Assembly (NCBI RefSeq): GCF_001613425.1
Contig: NZ_BDCI01000040.1
Location: forward strand, 1 to 64,000
Length of the DNA stretch: 64,000 bases
Reading direction: 5' to 3'
DNA from: Nocardia vulneris
GTDB lineage: Bacteria; Actinomycetota; Actinomycetes; Mycobacteriales; Mycobacteriaceae
Made by a program: the position numbers and the translations under genes
Shown: positions 19,581-28,533 of the stretch, one piece after another
Layout: the number at the start of each line of letters is the position of its first letter
Numbering within the stretch: position 1 is the stretch's first letter
The notes under the pieces: generated by a model
The model's input: the letters and a program-made list of their open reading frames with translations, nothing else
Database searches by the model: none
What the model was told of the DNA's origin: nothing

Positions 19581-19979
19581 TCAGCCCCCGATAACTCCTT
19601 GATAACCTGCCGCATCCAGCAGTTCACCCAGCGTCGCGTCGAGGCCGGCAGCGTCGGCGACCTCCAACTCGAACAGCCAGCCGTCACCGTACGGATCGGT
19701 GTTCAGCGTCTCCGGCTGCTGCACCAATTCCTCGTTCACCGCAACAACTTTCGCGCTCAGCGGCGCGTAGATGTCGGAGACGCTCTTGGTTGACTCGACC
19801 TCGGCGATGCTGTCTTCCACCGCGACGTCCTTGTCGGTTTCGGGCAGCTGCACGAACACGACGTCACCGAGCTGCGACTGGGCGTAGTCGGTGATTCCCA
19901 CCCGAACGCGGGTAGGGCTGAGTCGCCGCACCCACTCGTGCTGATCGGTGTAGCGCAGGTCCTCGGGGGTCTGGGTCAC
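19581..19979 (-). CDS. gcvH: glycine cleavage system H protein
   Basis: 132 aa from GTG 19979. The lipoyl-carrying lysine is K65 in EVESTKSVSD. The usual N-terminal RYTDQHEWVR and C-terminal DPYGDGWLFELEV are present. Its lipoyl arm shuttles the aminomethyl group from GcvP to GcvT. It is in the garA-side block, not with gcvP, and no riboswitch motif is seen upstream, so the two subunits may be regulated differently. Confidence 0.97.
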   Translation of the reverse strand: MTQTPEDLRYTDQHEWVRRLSPTRVRVGITDYAQSQLGDVVFVQLPETDKDVAVEDSIAEVESTKSVSDIYAPLSAKVVAVNEELVQQPETLNTDPYGDGWLFELEVADAAGLDATLGELLDAAGYQGVIGG

Positions 19980-20061
19980 AGCCCGTCCGTCCTTTCCATC
20001 GTGATCGTGTGTGCGCAACTCTATGCGAGGGTCGGCCGAGAGTCCGACCCGGCGCTGCACC

Positions 20062-20712
20062 TTACGTGGACCGGTGTGGCACAGCCGGTATCGCGCGTGC
20101 GACCGCGATCGCTTTGCCGGTGTAGAGCAGGCCGGTCCATACATACACTGCCGTGCCCCAGACCAGTAGTGCCCCACCGAAGGCCCGTCCGAAACCATCG
20201 AGTGCCCAATCCATCTCCCCGGCCAGCAACCAGGGCAGCGCGGACATCAAGGCGAAGGTGGCCGCCTTGCCCAAATAGATGACATCCGGCGGCGGTAGGT
20301 CACGCCGCTTGTAGATGGACAACGTCAGCGCGAGCACCGCCTCGCGGCCGATCAGCAGCACCGCGACCCACACCGGGAGCAGACCGCGGATCACGAAGGC
20401 GGCCAGCGTGGTCACGAGGTAGAGCCGGTCGACGAACGGGTCGAGCAGCGCGCCGAGCCGGGACGACTGATCGAGCAGGCGGGCCAGTTTGCCGTCCAGG
20501 AAGTCGGTGACGCCGCTGGCGATCAGCAGCGCGAACGCCCAGCCGTCGGCCCGCTGCACCAGCATCAGCCACAGCAACAACGGCACACCGAGCAGGCGCA
20601 GCACGCTCAGGACATTCGGGACGGTGAGGATGCGGTCGGCGAAGATACCGCCGAGCACGCCGTCGCTGGCGGCGCGTTCCTCCGGTTCCGTGGTGCCCGA
20701 TTCGGTTGTCAC
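20062..20712 (-). CDS. CDP-alcohol phosphatidyltransferase (PgsA2/Rv1822-like)
   Basis: 216 aa, integral membrane, about six hydrophobic segments. The CDP-alcohol signature is complete: D70, D73, G74, A77, R78, G87, D91, D95 within GVTDFLDGKLARLLDQSSR and the following LGALLDPFVD. It transfers a phosphatidyl group from CDP-diacylglycerol to an alcohol acceptor, perhaps glycerol-3-phosphate. In M. tuberculosis three genes (Rv1823-Rv1825) lie between it and gcvH; here they are absent and the gap is 82 bases. Confidence 0.92.
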   Translation of the reverse strand: MTTESGTTEPEERAASDGVLGGIFADRILTVPNVLSVLRLLGVPLLLWLMLVQRADGWAFALLIASGVTDFLDGKLARLLDQSSRLGALLDPFVDRLYLVTTLAAFVIRGLLPVWVAVLLIGREAVLALTLSIYKRRDLPPPDVIYLGKAATFALMSALPWLLAGEMDWALDGFGRAFGGALLVWGTAVYVWTGLLYTGKAIAVARAIPAVPHRST

Positions 20713-20887
20713 GCCCCGTGCTTACCGCACCGACCCCGCCCGACGCCATCCAGGCGCGCCGCATTCGGCGATATCCGCGTGCGACGATGGTGTGCACCAC
20801 AGCCCGTCGATGAAAGAATGAGTATGAAATTATCTCATCCATCGGCGCGGCGCGGACCTGCCGAACGGTTGGTGACGAGAGGAAGTC

Positions 20888-22591
20888 ATGCCCACATTCG
20901 ACTACGACGTGGTGGTGATCGGATCCGGTTTCGGCGGCAGCGTGAGCGCCCTCCGGCTGACCGAGAAGGGGTATCGGGTCGGCGTACTCGAGGCGGGCCG
21001 GCGGTGGCACGCCGAGGACATCCCGAAGTCCAATTGGAATGTCCGCAAATCCATCTGGGCGCCCCGGCTCGGCCTGACCGGGCCGCAGCGGATCAGCGTG
21101 CTCGGCAAGTGCGCGGTGTTCTCCGGCGCCGGCGTCGGCGGTGGCTCGCTCATCTACGGCAACACCCTCTACGAGCCGCTGCCCGACTTCTACACCGACA
21201 AGCAGTGGGCGCACATCACCGACTGGCGGTCCGAACTCGCGCCCTACTACGACCAGGCGCAGCGGATGCTCGGCGTGGCGCCGAATCCGCGGCTGACCCC
21301 GGCCGACGACGTGATCCGGGAGATCGCGAGCGACCTCGGCGTCGGGCACACCTTCCACCCGACGAACGTCGGGGTGTTCTTCAACGAGGACGATCCGGGC
21401 ACCGAGGTCGACGATCCCTACTTCGGCGGCGTCGGGCCGCGCCGGCGCGGCTGCGTGCACTGCGCGCAGTGCTTCACCGGCTGCCCGCACAACGCCAAGA
21501 ACACCACCACCACGAACTACCTGTACCTGGCCGAACAAGCCGGCGCCGAGGTGCACGAACTCACCACGGCCACCGTGGTGCGCCCGCTCCCCGACGGCGG
21601 CTACGCGGTCGAGACGCAGCGGTCGGATCGGTGGATGCGCAAGCAGCGCAAGACCTTCACCGCCGAGCAGGTGGTGTTCGCGGGCGCCGCGCTCGGCACC
21701 CAGAAGCTGCTGCACAAGATGCGCGACGACGCGGTGCTCCCCCGGCTCTCGCCCCGGCTCGGCGAGCTCACCCGCAGCAATTCCGAGGCGATCCTCAACG
21801 TGGTCAGCCGCGCACGCCGGGACTTCGCCGAGGGCATCGCGATCACCTCCTCCATCCACCCGGCCGAGGACACCCACATCGAGGTGTGCCACTACGGCAA
21901 GGGACAGAACGCGCTGTTCCCGATGTCGGTGCCGATCGTGGACGGCGGCGCGTTCCGATTCCTGCGCTTCCTGCTCGCGATCGTGCTGCATCCCTTGGTC
22001 TTCCTGCGCAGCCTCAACGCCAGGCATGCCTCGGAGAAGTCGGTGATCCTGCTGGTCATGCAGTCGCTGGACAATTCGCTGACCTCGTTCCGCAAGCGCG
22101 GGTTGCTGAAGACGAAACAGGGCACCGGCGAGCCGAACCCGACCTGGATCCCGATGGCGCACGACATCGGCCGCCGCTTCGGCGAGAAGGTCAAGGGCGA
22201 TACGCACGGCCTGGTGATGGATGTGTTCAACATCCCGGCGACCGCGCACTACATCGGCGGCTGCGTCATCGGCGACACGGCCGACACCGGCGTCATCGAC
22301 CCGTATCAGCGGGTGTTCGGCCATCCCGGGCTGCACATCGCGGACGGGTCCGCGGTGACGGCGAATCTGGGCGTCAATCCCTCGCTCACCATCACCGCGC
22401 AGGCCGAGCGGGCAATGGCGTTCTGGCCCAACAAGAACGAGCAGGATCCGCGCCCCGAACTCGGCGCGGCCTATCGGCGGATCGCCCCGGTGGCGCCGAA
22501 GCACGCCGTCGTGCCCGCCGCCGCGCCCGGCGCGTTGCGCCTGCCGATCGTCCCGGCGGATACGGCGCAGCCGCCGGTCTCGGCCACCTGA
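20888..22591 (+). CDS. GMC family oxidoreductase, ChoD-like (putative cholesterol oxidase)
   Basis: 567 aa. The FAD motif GSGFGGSVSALRL starts near residue 12 and GAGVGGGSLIYGNTLY near 80. A cysteine-rich patch CVHCAQCFTGCPHNAKNT near 195 and the C-terminal TAHYIGGCVIGD and ADGSAVTANLGVNPSLT blocks are shared with mycobacterial ChoD (Rv3409c). ChoD is annotated as cholesterol oxidase, but its true substrate is debated; the Cys patch is unusual for classical GMC enzymes. ATG 20888 is preceded by GAGAGGAAG. Alone on its transcript, or with the downstream DUF2252 gene. Confidence 0.88.
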   Translation: MPTFDYDVVVIGSGFGGSVSALRLTEKGYRVGVLEAGRRWHAEDIPKSNWNVRKSIWAPRLGLTGPQRISVLGKCAVFSGAGVGGGSLIYGNTLYEPLPDFYTDKQWAHITDWRSELAPYYDQAQRMLGVAPNPRLTPADDVIREIASDLGVGHTFHPTNVGVFFNEDDPGTEVDDPYFGGVGPRRRGCVHCAQCFTGCPHNAKNTTTTNYLYLAEQAGAEVHELTTATVVRPLPDGGYAVETQRSDRWMRKQRKTFTAEQVVFAGAALGTQKLLHKMRDDAVLPRLSPRLGELTRSNSEAILNVVSRARRDFAEGIAITSSIHPAEDTHIEVCHYGKGQNALFPMSVPIVDGGAFRFLRFLLAIVLHPLVFLRSLNARHASEKSVILLVMQSLDNSLTSFRKRGLLKTKQGTGEPNPTWIPMAHDIGRRFGEKVKGDTHGLVMDVFNIPATAHYIGGCVIGDTADTGVIDPYQRVFGHPGLHIADGSAVTANLGVNPSLTITAQAERAMAFWPNKNEQDPRPELGAAYRRIAPVAPKHAVVPAAAPGALRLPIVPADTAQPPVSAT

Positions 22592-22711
22592 GCGACCGGT
22601 CGAACCAGCACGGTGGGAATCGGGCCGGGGTCGCCCCGCGCGATCTCGGCCCGAGTGACGTCGACCATCGGGGGTGCCCAGGATGGCAGTTACCCGCTAG
22701 CGTCAGTCCTT

Positions 22712-24109
22712 GTGTCGGAGAACGGTATCGATTTGCGCTCGTACACCCCCGCGGCGGAGGTACGTGCGCGCGGACGGGCGATTCGCCAGCAAGTCCCGGT
22801 GATCGCGCGCGATCGCGAGGCCACCAGCGTGCGGCGGCCGGAGGTGCTCGACTTCATCGAGGCGAGCAATGCGGGGCGCCTGCCGCATCTGGTGCCGCTG
22901 CGGATCGGACGGATGATCACCTCACCGTTCACCTTCTACCGCGGCGCGGCGGGGCTGATGGCCGCCGATCTGGCCGGCGGACCGGACAGCGGGCTGGCCG
23001 CACAGATCTGCGGGGACGCGCACGCCGCCAACTTCGGCCTGTACGGCACGGCCCGCGGCGAAATCATCATGGACATCAACGATTTCGACGAAACCGTGGT
23101 CGGCCCCTGGGAATGGGATCTGGAGCGGCTCGCGGCCAGCCTGGTGCTCGCGGGCCGGGAAAGCGGTGCGGACGAACAGGATTGCCGCCGGGCGGCCTGC
23201 GACGCCGCGCGCGCGTACCGCCTCGCCGCCGGTCAGCTCGCCGACCTGCCATTCATGACCTCGTGGACCGCGCTGCCCGACGAGTCGATCCTGAGCGCCG
23301 CGAAAGCGGAGGACCTGATCGACGATTTCAAGAAGGCCGCCAAGAAGGCCCGCAAGAACACCAGCGCCAAAGTGGTCGCGAAGTGGACCGAGCATCTGGA
23401 AGATCACGAGACCGGCATCCGCAAGCACCGATTCGTCAGCGACCCACCGATTCTCACCGAGGTGGACGAGCGGGTGGCGGCGGCGTTCACCGGCGGACTG
23501 GAGCGTTACGCGGGCACCCTGCGGGAGTCCCGGCGCCATCTGCTCGCCCGATTCGCGGTGTCCGACATCGCGTTCCGGATCGTCGGCACCGGCAGCGTCG
23601 GGCTGCACAGCTACGTGGCGTTGCTGCACGGTAACGAGGGCGAGTCGGTGGTCCTGCAGATCAAGCAGGCCAACCCGTCGGCGCTCGCGCCGTACCTGCC
23701 CGCCACCCCGGCGCGCCACGAAGGCGAGCGAATCGTGCAGGGCGCCAGGCACGTTCAATCCGAGACCGATATCCTGCTGGGCTGGACCAGCGTGGACCCG
23801 ACCGGGGACGGCGTCGAATTACCGTTCATCGTGCGGCAATTCCGCAATCTGAAGGGCAGCATCGACCCGGCCGAACTGTCCGCCGACGATCTCGACGACT
23901 ACGGCAGGCTGGCCGGGGCGCTGCTGGCCCGGGCGCACTCCCGCTCGCTCGATCCCCGTCTGCTGGCAGGCTATCTCGGCGACGACGAGCGGTTCGAGGA
24001 GGCGGTCGCGGCCTTCGCGGTCCGCTACGCCGATCGCACCGAAGCCGATCACGCGGTGCTGGTCGAGGCAGTGCGCAGCGGCAAGATCGCGGCCGACCCG
24101 GCGGAGTGA
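22712..24109 (+). CDS. DUF2252 family protein
   Basis: 465 aa from the GTG at 22712; the frame is open to 22613 but the extra residues do not look conserved. DUF2252 proteins have a kinase-like (APH-like) core: GDAHAANFGLYG near residue 106 with the catalytic-loop Asp/Asn and IIMDINDFDETVVGPWEWDL near 120 with the metal aspartates. A nucleotide-dependent phosphotransferase role is possible; no substrate is known for the family. The C-terminus has LARAHSRSLDPRLLAGYLG. Confidence 0.87.
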   Translation: MSENGIDLRSYTPAAEVRARGRAIRQQVPVIARDREATSVRRPEVLDFIEASNAGRLPHLVPLRIGRMITSPFTFYRGAAGLMAADLAGGPDSGLAAQICGDAHAANFGLYGTARGEIIMDINDFDETVVGPWEWDLERLAASLVLAGRESGADEQDCRRAACDAARAYRLAAGQLADLPFMTSWTALPDESILSAAKAEDLIDDFKKAAKKARKNTSAKVVAKWTEHLEDHETGIRKHRFVSDPPILTEVDERVAAAFTGGLERYAGTLRESRRHLLARFAVSDIAFRIVGTGSVGLHSYVALLHGNEGESVVLQIKQANPSALAPYLPATPARHEGERIVQGARHVQSETDILLGWTSVDPTGDGVELPFIVRQFRNLKGSIDPAELSADDLDDYGRLAGALLARAHSRSLDPRLLAGYLGDDERFEEAVAAFAVRYADRTEADHAVLVEAVRSGKIAADPAE

Positions 24110-24210
24110 GCGCGCACCAACACGCCGACTGTTGCCATGAGGGCGACGAACCCGGTGCCGGACCTCGTATCCTGTGAGCTGTCGAGTGTCGACGTGAAGG
24201 GCGGTCGTCA

Positions 24211-25104
24211 ATGCTGGTGCGAGTGCAGAACGCCGCGGGCACCAATGCCGAGCGCGCGCTGATCGATTGGCTGCGCACCTGGAAGGACCCGGGCAGCCCC
24301 AAGGGCGTCGCCACGATCAACTGCAGTCTGTTCCACAAGGATCGGCTGCATCAGTTCGACGCGGTGATCTGGACGCCGACCAGCTGCGTGGTGATCGAGG
24401 CGGAGGCGTTGGTGGCGCGGCAGGACGGCGTGCTGGAGATCCCGCTGAACGGCGCGTGGACGATCAACGGCGAGCCGGCCGCGATGGAGGGCCGAGACCG
24501 GCGCACTCCGCTGGAGAAGTCGCGCGAACACACCTTCGCGCTGCAGAACTGGCTGGCCGATCGTGGGCTCGGCCAGCGCGCGGTGCACGGGCTCGCGCTC
24601 GTCGTCCCGCTGCGCGGCGCGCAGTTGAAGATCCAGCAGGCCTGGAGCGACCCGAGCTTCGACGTGATCCTCGGCGAGGACCCCGCGCGGCTGCGGCACT
24701 ACTTCGATGTGCTGGCCGAGCAGGAGAAGCACCTGTGGACGGCGAACGATGTCGCGGTCGCGTTCCGCGGTCTCGGCATCCTCCCCTACCTGCCCGCCCC
24801 ACAGGAGCTGCTCAACGAGGGCTTCCTCGGCCCGATCGACATCACGCTGTGGCACGGCGGCCCGAATCAGGCGCAGGCGGAGGCGTACGCGGAAGAACTG
24901 GCCCAGGCCGAGCGGGAGGCGAGCAAGCCGATCTACGCGGTCGAGGCGCCCTGGTACAGCCCGTGGAAGCTGTATCCGCGGGAAACCCGGGACATGGACT
25001 TCGGCCGGGCCTTCATGCGGATCACCCTCGCGGTGGGCATGCTGATCGCGTTCGCGTGGCTGCTGTGGTTCGTCATCAGCGCGGTGCTGACCTACGGTCC
25101 GTAA
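24211..25104 (+). CDS. NERD-like (nuclease-related) protein with C-terminal membrane anchor
   Basis: 297 aa. The N-terminal ~130 residues resemble the nuclease-related domain: GTNAERALIDWLRT, then HQFDAVIWTPTSCVVIEAEAL near 48-66. In typical NERD or restriction-like nucleases this region reads D...(D/E)xK; here the strand ends E-A-E, so the usual lysine is missing. The C-terminus has one hydrophobic helix (ITLAVGMLIAFAWLLWFVIS), putting the soluble domain inside the cell. It follows the DUF2252 gene on the same strand and converges with a LuxR gene. Function unknown. Confidence 0.7.
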   Translation: MLVRVQNAAGTNAERALIDWLRTWKDPGSPKGVATINCSLFHKDRLHQFDAVIWTPTSCVVIEAEALVARQDGVLEIPLNGAWTINGEPAAMEGRDRRTPLEKSREHTFALQNWLADRGLGQRAVHGLALVVPLRGAQLKIQQAWSDPSFDVILGEDPARLRHYFDVLAEQEKHLWTANDVAVAFRGLGILPYLPAPQELLNEGFLGPIDITLWHGGPNQAQAEAYAEELAQAEREASKPIYAVEAPWYSPWKLYPRETRDMDFGRAFMRITLAVGMLIAFAWLLWFVISAVLTYGP

Positions 25105-25129
25105 TCGTCGGCCGGCGTGTGCGGCCGCG

Positions 25130-27496
25130 TCATGGCTTGCGCGCCAAGGCGATTCGGGGTGACTCCGGTGCCGGATCGCCGAGTTGCGCTTCGCGTTCCA
25201 CCACCAGCGCGACGTGCAACCGGGACGGGCAGTCGAGTTTGAGCATCACCTGACGGACGTGGTTCACCACGGTCCATTCGGAGATCCGCAGCTGGGTCGC
25301 GATCATCCGGTTGGTCATCCCGGTCGCCACCAGTGTCGCGATCTCACGCTGCCGGTTCGTCAGGGCGGCCAGCGGGGAATCTTCCGGGTCGGGCAGCGTG
25401 GGCGCGCTCCGCGCGTAGGCGACCGCTTCGGTCAGGGTCAACTCCGCCGCCAGCCGCTGGATCTCCCGGAACTTGCTCTCGCCCACCGCGTTCCGGTGCT
25501 CCGCCAGCCGCGGCGCGGGATCGCCGGCCCCGAGCAGCGGGATGCCGTGCGTGGCCCGCAGGTGGCGGGCCGCGAGGAGCAGGGTCAAGGCCGGTTCGGC
25601 GTATTCGACACCGACCGCGTCGTAGGCGCGGGCACAGCCTTCGAGCGCGACGATCGTCTGCAGCACATGGGTGGACAGGTCGTTGTTCGCCAGATTCTCC
25701 CGGTACAGCGACTGGGCGCGATCCGCGGTCAGCGGCCCGATCTGGCTGCGCGCCAAGGTGTTCAACCCGATGAGGCGCGCGGTGCTGTCCAGCTGCCGGA
25801 TCCGATCCCGGAGCTCGGACCAGGCCGCGGCATCGCGGCGCGGCGGGTCGGGCAGCGCCGCCAGGCGCAGGGACAGTTCGATCCGCATCGGCCACGGGCC
25901 GCCGAGTTCGTCGCGATAGCGCGCCGCCATCCGCAACAGGTCCCGAGCGGTGTCGTGCTCCCCCACCGCGGCCAGCGCCACCGCCAGCGGCACAGCTGTG
26001 CGGGCCGCATCCAGGGGACGGTCGAAACGCCGATATGCGGCAACGGAACTGGTGAGCAGATCGACGGCCCGGCGCAGCCGACCGGAGCGCCCCGCCCAGA
26101 CGCCGAGCACCTCGAGGCACAGCGGCGCCGTCACGCCGGGCGTGAGCGTCGTCCGGTCGCTCATCTCCAGCGCCTTGCCCAGCACCGATTCCAGCTCGGC
26201 CTGATAGCCGTGCTGGATCCACGCCGATTCCAGTACCGCCGCGAGCCGGACCGCCTGTTCGGGTTGGCCGGTGTCGATCAGATAGTGCAGTGCGGCAAGG
26301 AAGTCCACGATCAGGCGGCCCGCGGTGGCCAGTGCGGCGCCGCGCTGCCCGTGCTGCTCGAACTGCGGGCCGATGGTTTCGGCGAGCCGACCGAGGCGAT
26401 GTACCTGGTCCGCACGAATCTCCGCGGCCCGCATCGGGTCTGCACGCAACGCGTGCCGGCAGTAGGCGCGCACCGGCGCGAAGAGCCGGTAGCCGTTGCC
26501 GCGCGGGCCACTCACCGTGTGGTCGAGCAGGCTGCGCTGCACCAGATCGGCCAGCACGGCCGCGGCCTGCTCCTCGCCGATACCCACTGCGAGACAGGCG
26601 GTGTCGGTATCGATCACCGACTCGTACAGCGAAAGCCGCAGCAGCAGCTCGAGCGCCTCGGGCGCGAGGTCGCGCAGACCCCACTCCACCGCTCCGGGCA
26701 GGGACCGATGCCGGGCGGGCACGTCCACATACCCGGGTGAGAGCAGCTCGCCGCCGGCTTTGATCTGCTGCAGGGTGCGCACCGGGCCGATCCGGGCGAT
26801 GGTGCCCGCCGCCAGCTCGAGCGCCAGCGGCACCCCGTCCAGCTCGCCCACGATCTCGTCCACGATCAGCCGATCGGCCATGGTGGCCGACCCGCGGTAG
26901 TGACTGTCGATGCTGTCGAGCAGCAGTTCCGCGGCATACGAGGAGCCCGGGTAGTAGTCGCCGCTGCCGGTGTCGGTGGGCAGCGGGCGCACGCACAGCA
27001 CGCACTCGCGGTAGAGCTTGAACGGAATCCGGCTGGTAGCGACGACGATCAGGTTCGGGCAGCGTGCGAGCAGGCGCACGAGGTCGGTGGAGATCCGCTC
27101 GACCACTCGATCGCAGTTGTCCAGCAACAGGACCAGCGGGTGCTCGCCGACCCGGTCCACGAGCACGTCGAGTGCGGCGTCGAGCTCGGGTGTCGCGGCC
27201 GCCGAACCCGGTAGTACCCGGCTCGCTGAGGCCAACACCGCCTGCCAGACGCCACCCGGGTCGTCGCCGTCCACGAGGTCGACCGCCGTCCAACGACGTC
27301 CGTCGAGTGTGCTGTCCGACAACGCTTCCCGAGCCAGCGCGGTCTTGCCGACGCCGGCCGTTCCGGTGAGGGTCAGCAGCCGAACGCGCGGATCACTGAG
27401 CAGACGCCCCATTTCGGCCAGCTCGGCCGTCCGTCCGATCAGCGTCGGAAGCCGATAGGTGCCGGCCAGCGACGGCTGGACGTCATCGCCCACCAT
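25130..27496 (-). CDS. large ATP-binding LuxR family regulator (LAL/STAND type)
   Basis: 788 aa. An N-terminal STAND ATPase has Walker A GTAGVGKTAL near residue 44 and Walker B LVLLLDNCD near 125, followed by a winged-helix/arm region and a long helical repeat region. The C-terminus has a LuxR helix-turn-helix at about 705-765: LTNRQREIATLVATGMTNRM and LRISEWTVVNHVRQVMLKLD. Such proteins are usually pathway activators that oligomerise upon ligand and ATP binding. Divergent from a PAP2 gene; target unknown. Confidence 0.9.
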   Translation of the reverse strand: MVGDDVQPSLAGTYRLPTLIGRTAELAEMGRLLSDPRVRLLTLTGTAGVGKTALAREALSDSTLDGRRWTAVDLVDGDDPGGVWQAVLASASRVLPGSAAATPELDAALDVLVDRVGEHPLVLLLDNCDRVVERISTDLVRLLARCPNLIVVATSRIPFKLYRECVLCVRPLPTDTGSGDYYPGSSYAAELLLDSIDSHYRGSATMADRLIVDEIVGELDGVPLALELAAGTIARIGPVRTLQQIKAGGELLSPGYVDVPARHRSLPGAVEWGLRDLAPEALELLLRLSLYESVIDTDTACLAVGIGEEQAAAVLADLVQRSLLDHTVSGPRGNGYRLFAPVRAYCRHALRADPMRAAEIRADQVHRLGRLAETIGPQFEQHGQRGAALATAGRLIVDFLAALHYLIDTGQPEQAVRLAAVLESAWIQHGYQAELESVLGKALEMSDRTTLTPGVTAPLCLEVLGVWAGRSGRLRRAVDLLTSSVAAYRRFDRPLDAARTAVPLAVALAAVGEHDTARDLLRMAARYRDELGGPWPMRIELSLRLAALPDPPRRDAAAWSELRDRIRQLDSTARLIGLNTLARSQIGPLTADRAQSLYRENLANNDLSTHVLQTIVALEGCARAYDAVGVEYAEPALTLLLAARHLRATHGIPLLGAGDPAPRLAEHRNAVGESKFREIQRLAAELTLTEAVAYARSAPTLPDPEDSPLAALTNRQREIATLVATGMTNRMIATQLRISEWTVVNHVRQVMLKLDCPSRLHVALVVEREAQLGDPAPESPRIALARKP

Positions 27497-27817
27497 GGGT
27501 ACCTCTCAGTCACTGCCCCGGCTCCGACGACCATCACAAATACGCCAGAGCCCCATTGCATCCAGGCCGACCGAGCCGAGATCCTCGATCTACGAACCCT
27601 TTTGTTCGCCGATCGAACACGACGATACCAAGCCGGCGCAACCCTGCGGGCGGTTCAGCGCATCTTGCCCGATATCGTCGAGTTCGCCTGCCGCCGTTCG
27701 GGTTTCGGGCACAGCACCATTCCGGGCAGGTTGGGTCGAGTGACCATTGACATCCGGGACGGGTAGGGACATCGAGCCGTCCACCGATGCGATCCTGTCA
27801 CTGACTATCGTCGATCG
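27497..27817. other. 321-base divergent intergenic region
   Basis: No convincing gene. It holds the promoters of the LuxR and PAP2 genes. The only clear structure is TGTTCG-N5-CGAACA at 27603-27619, a possible operator about 107 bases upstream of the LuxR gene. Confidence 0.5.
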
Positions 27818-28453
27818 GTGCCCGGATCGCGACAAGACGTCATTCCACGGGGCGTCCCCACCCTCGGCGGCATCGCGGTGGGCGCCGCCGTGACCGGCGC
27901 GCTGCCCGCGACCTTCCCGCCCGACGGCGGCCCCACCGCGCTGGACCGCACCCTGGCCGCCCCGATCCATTCCGCGCTCGACGCGCGGCCCGGTCTCGCG
28001 GAACTCTTGGTCGTCCCGAGCAACGGCTACATCTTGCTGCCGCTGCTGGCGATCGCCGCCGGCTGGTTCGCCTACCGACGGCGGTGGCGGAGCACCGCCC
28101 TCATGCTCGCGGTTCCCGGCCTGGCGGTCGCGCTCAACGCGTGGGTGTGGAAACCGCTGTGGCACCGCCAGCTCCACGACTATCTGGCCTATCCCAGCGG
28201 CCACACCGTGCATCTGGTCGCGATCGCGACCACGCTCTTCGTGCTGGTCGATTCCCCACGCGCGCGGCTGCGCACGGTCGCCGTAGCGATACCGGCACTG
28301 CTCGCCGCGGCGGTCGGCATGATCGGGCTGGACTATCACCTGCCCACCGACATCATCGGCGGCGCGGCGGCCGCGGTGGCGATGGTGCTGACGTGCTGCT
28401 GGGCGGCGCGGCTGTTACCGGGCGAACCCGCGCCCCAACGCAATTCGCCCTGA
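27818..28453 (+). CDS. PAP2 family phosphatase, membrane protein
   Basis: 211 aa with about five transmembrane segments. The three phosphatase motifs are present in reduced form: KPLWHRQLHDY (Lys/Arg) near 111, YPSGHTVHL near 124 and GLDYHLPTDIIGG near 167. It removes a phosphate from a lipid phosphate or polyprenyl diphosphate at the membrane. The GTG start at 27818 is the first in frame after the intergenic region. Substrate unknown. Confidence 0.88.
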   Translation: MPGSRQDVIPRGVPTLGGIAVGAAVTGALPATFPPDGGPTALDRTLAAPIHSALDARPGLAELLVVPSNGYILLPLLAIAAGWFAYRRRWRSTALMLAVPGLAVALNAWVWKPLWHRQLHDYLAYPSGHTVHLVAIATTLFVLVDSPRARLRTVAVAIPALLAAAVGMIGLDYHLPTDIIGGAAAAVAMVLTCCWAARLLPGEPAPQRNSP

Positions 28454-28457
28454 TTTC

Positions 28458-28533
28458 ATTCGAAGGGATTGCACACCGGACAAATCCGGCTAACCTCTAC
28501 TACTAACCGTAGTAGCCATTCGAGGGGATCGCA
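28458..28533. promoter_or_regulatory. repeat-rich control region before the SDR gene
   Basis: Within 76 bases there are: a 17-bp direct repeat, CATTCGAAGGGATTGCA (28458-28474) and CATTCGAGGGGATCGCA (28517-28533), with 15 of 17 matching; CCGGA-CAAA-TCCGG (28476-28489); and CTACTAC-TAACC-GTAGTAG (28497-28515), a perfect seven-base-arm palindrome. The second direct-repeat copy carries the Shine-Dalgarno sequence (AGGGG) and ends on the A of the ATG. Confidence 0.6.

Noticed and set aside
20300..22504. 734-codon open frame on the minus strand across the phosphatidyltransferase and GMC genes
   Set aside because: It covers two well-identified genes in other frames and shows no domain.
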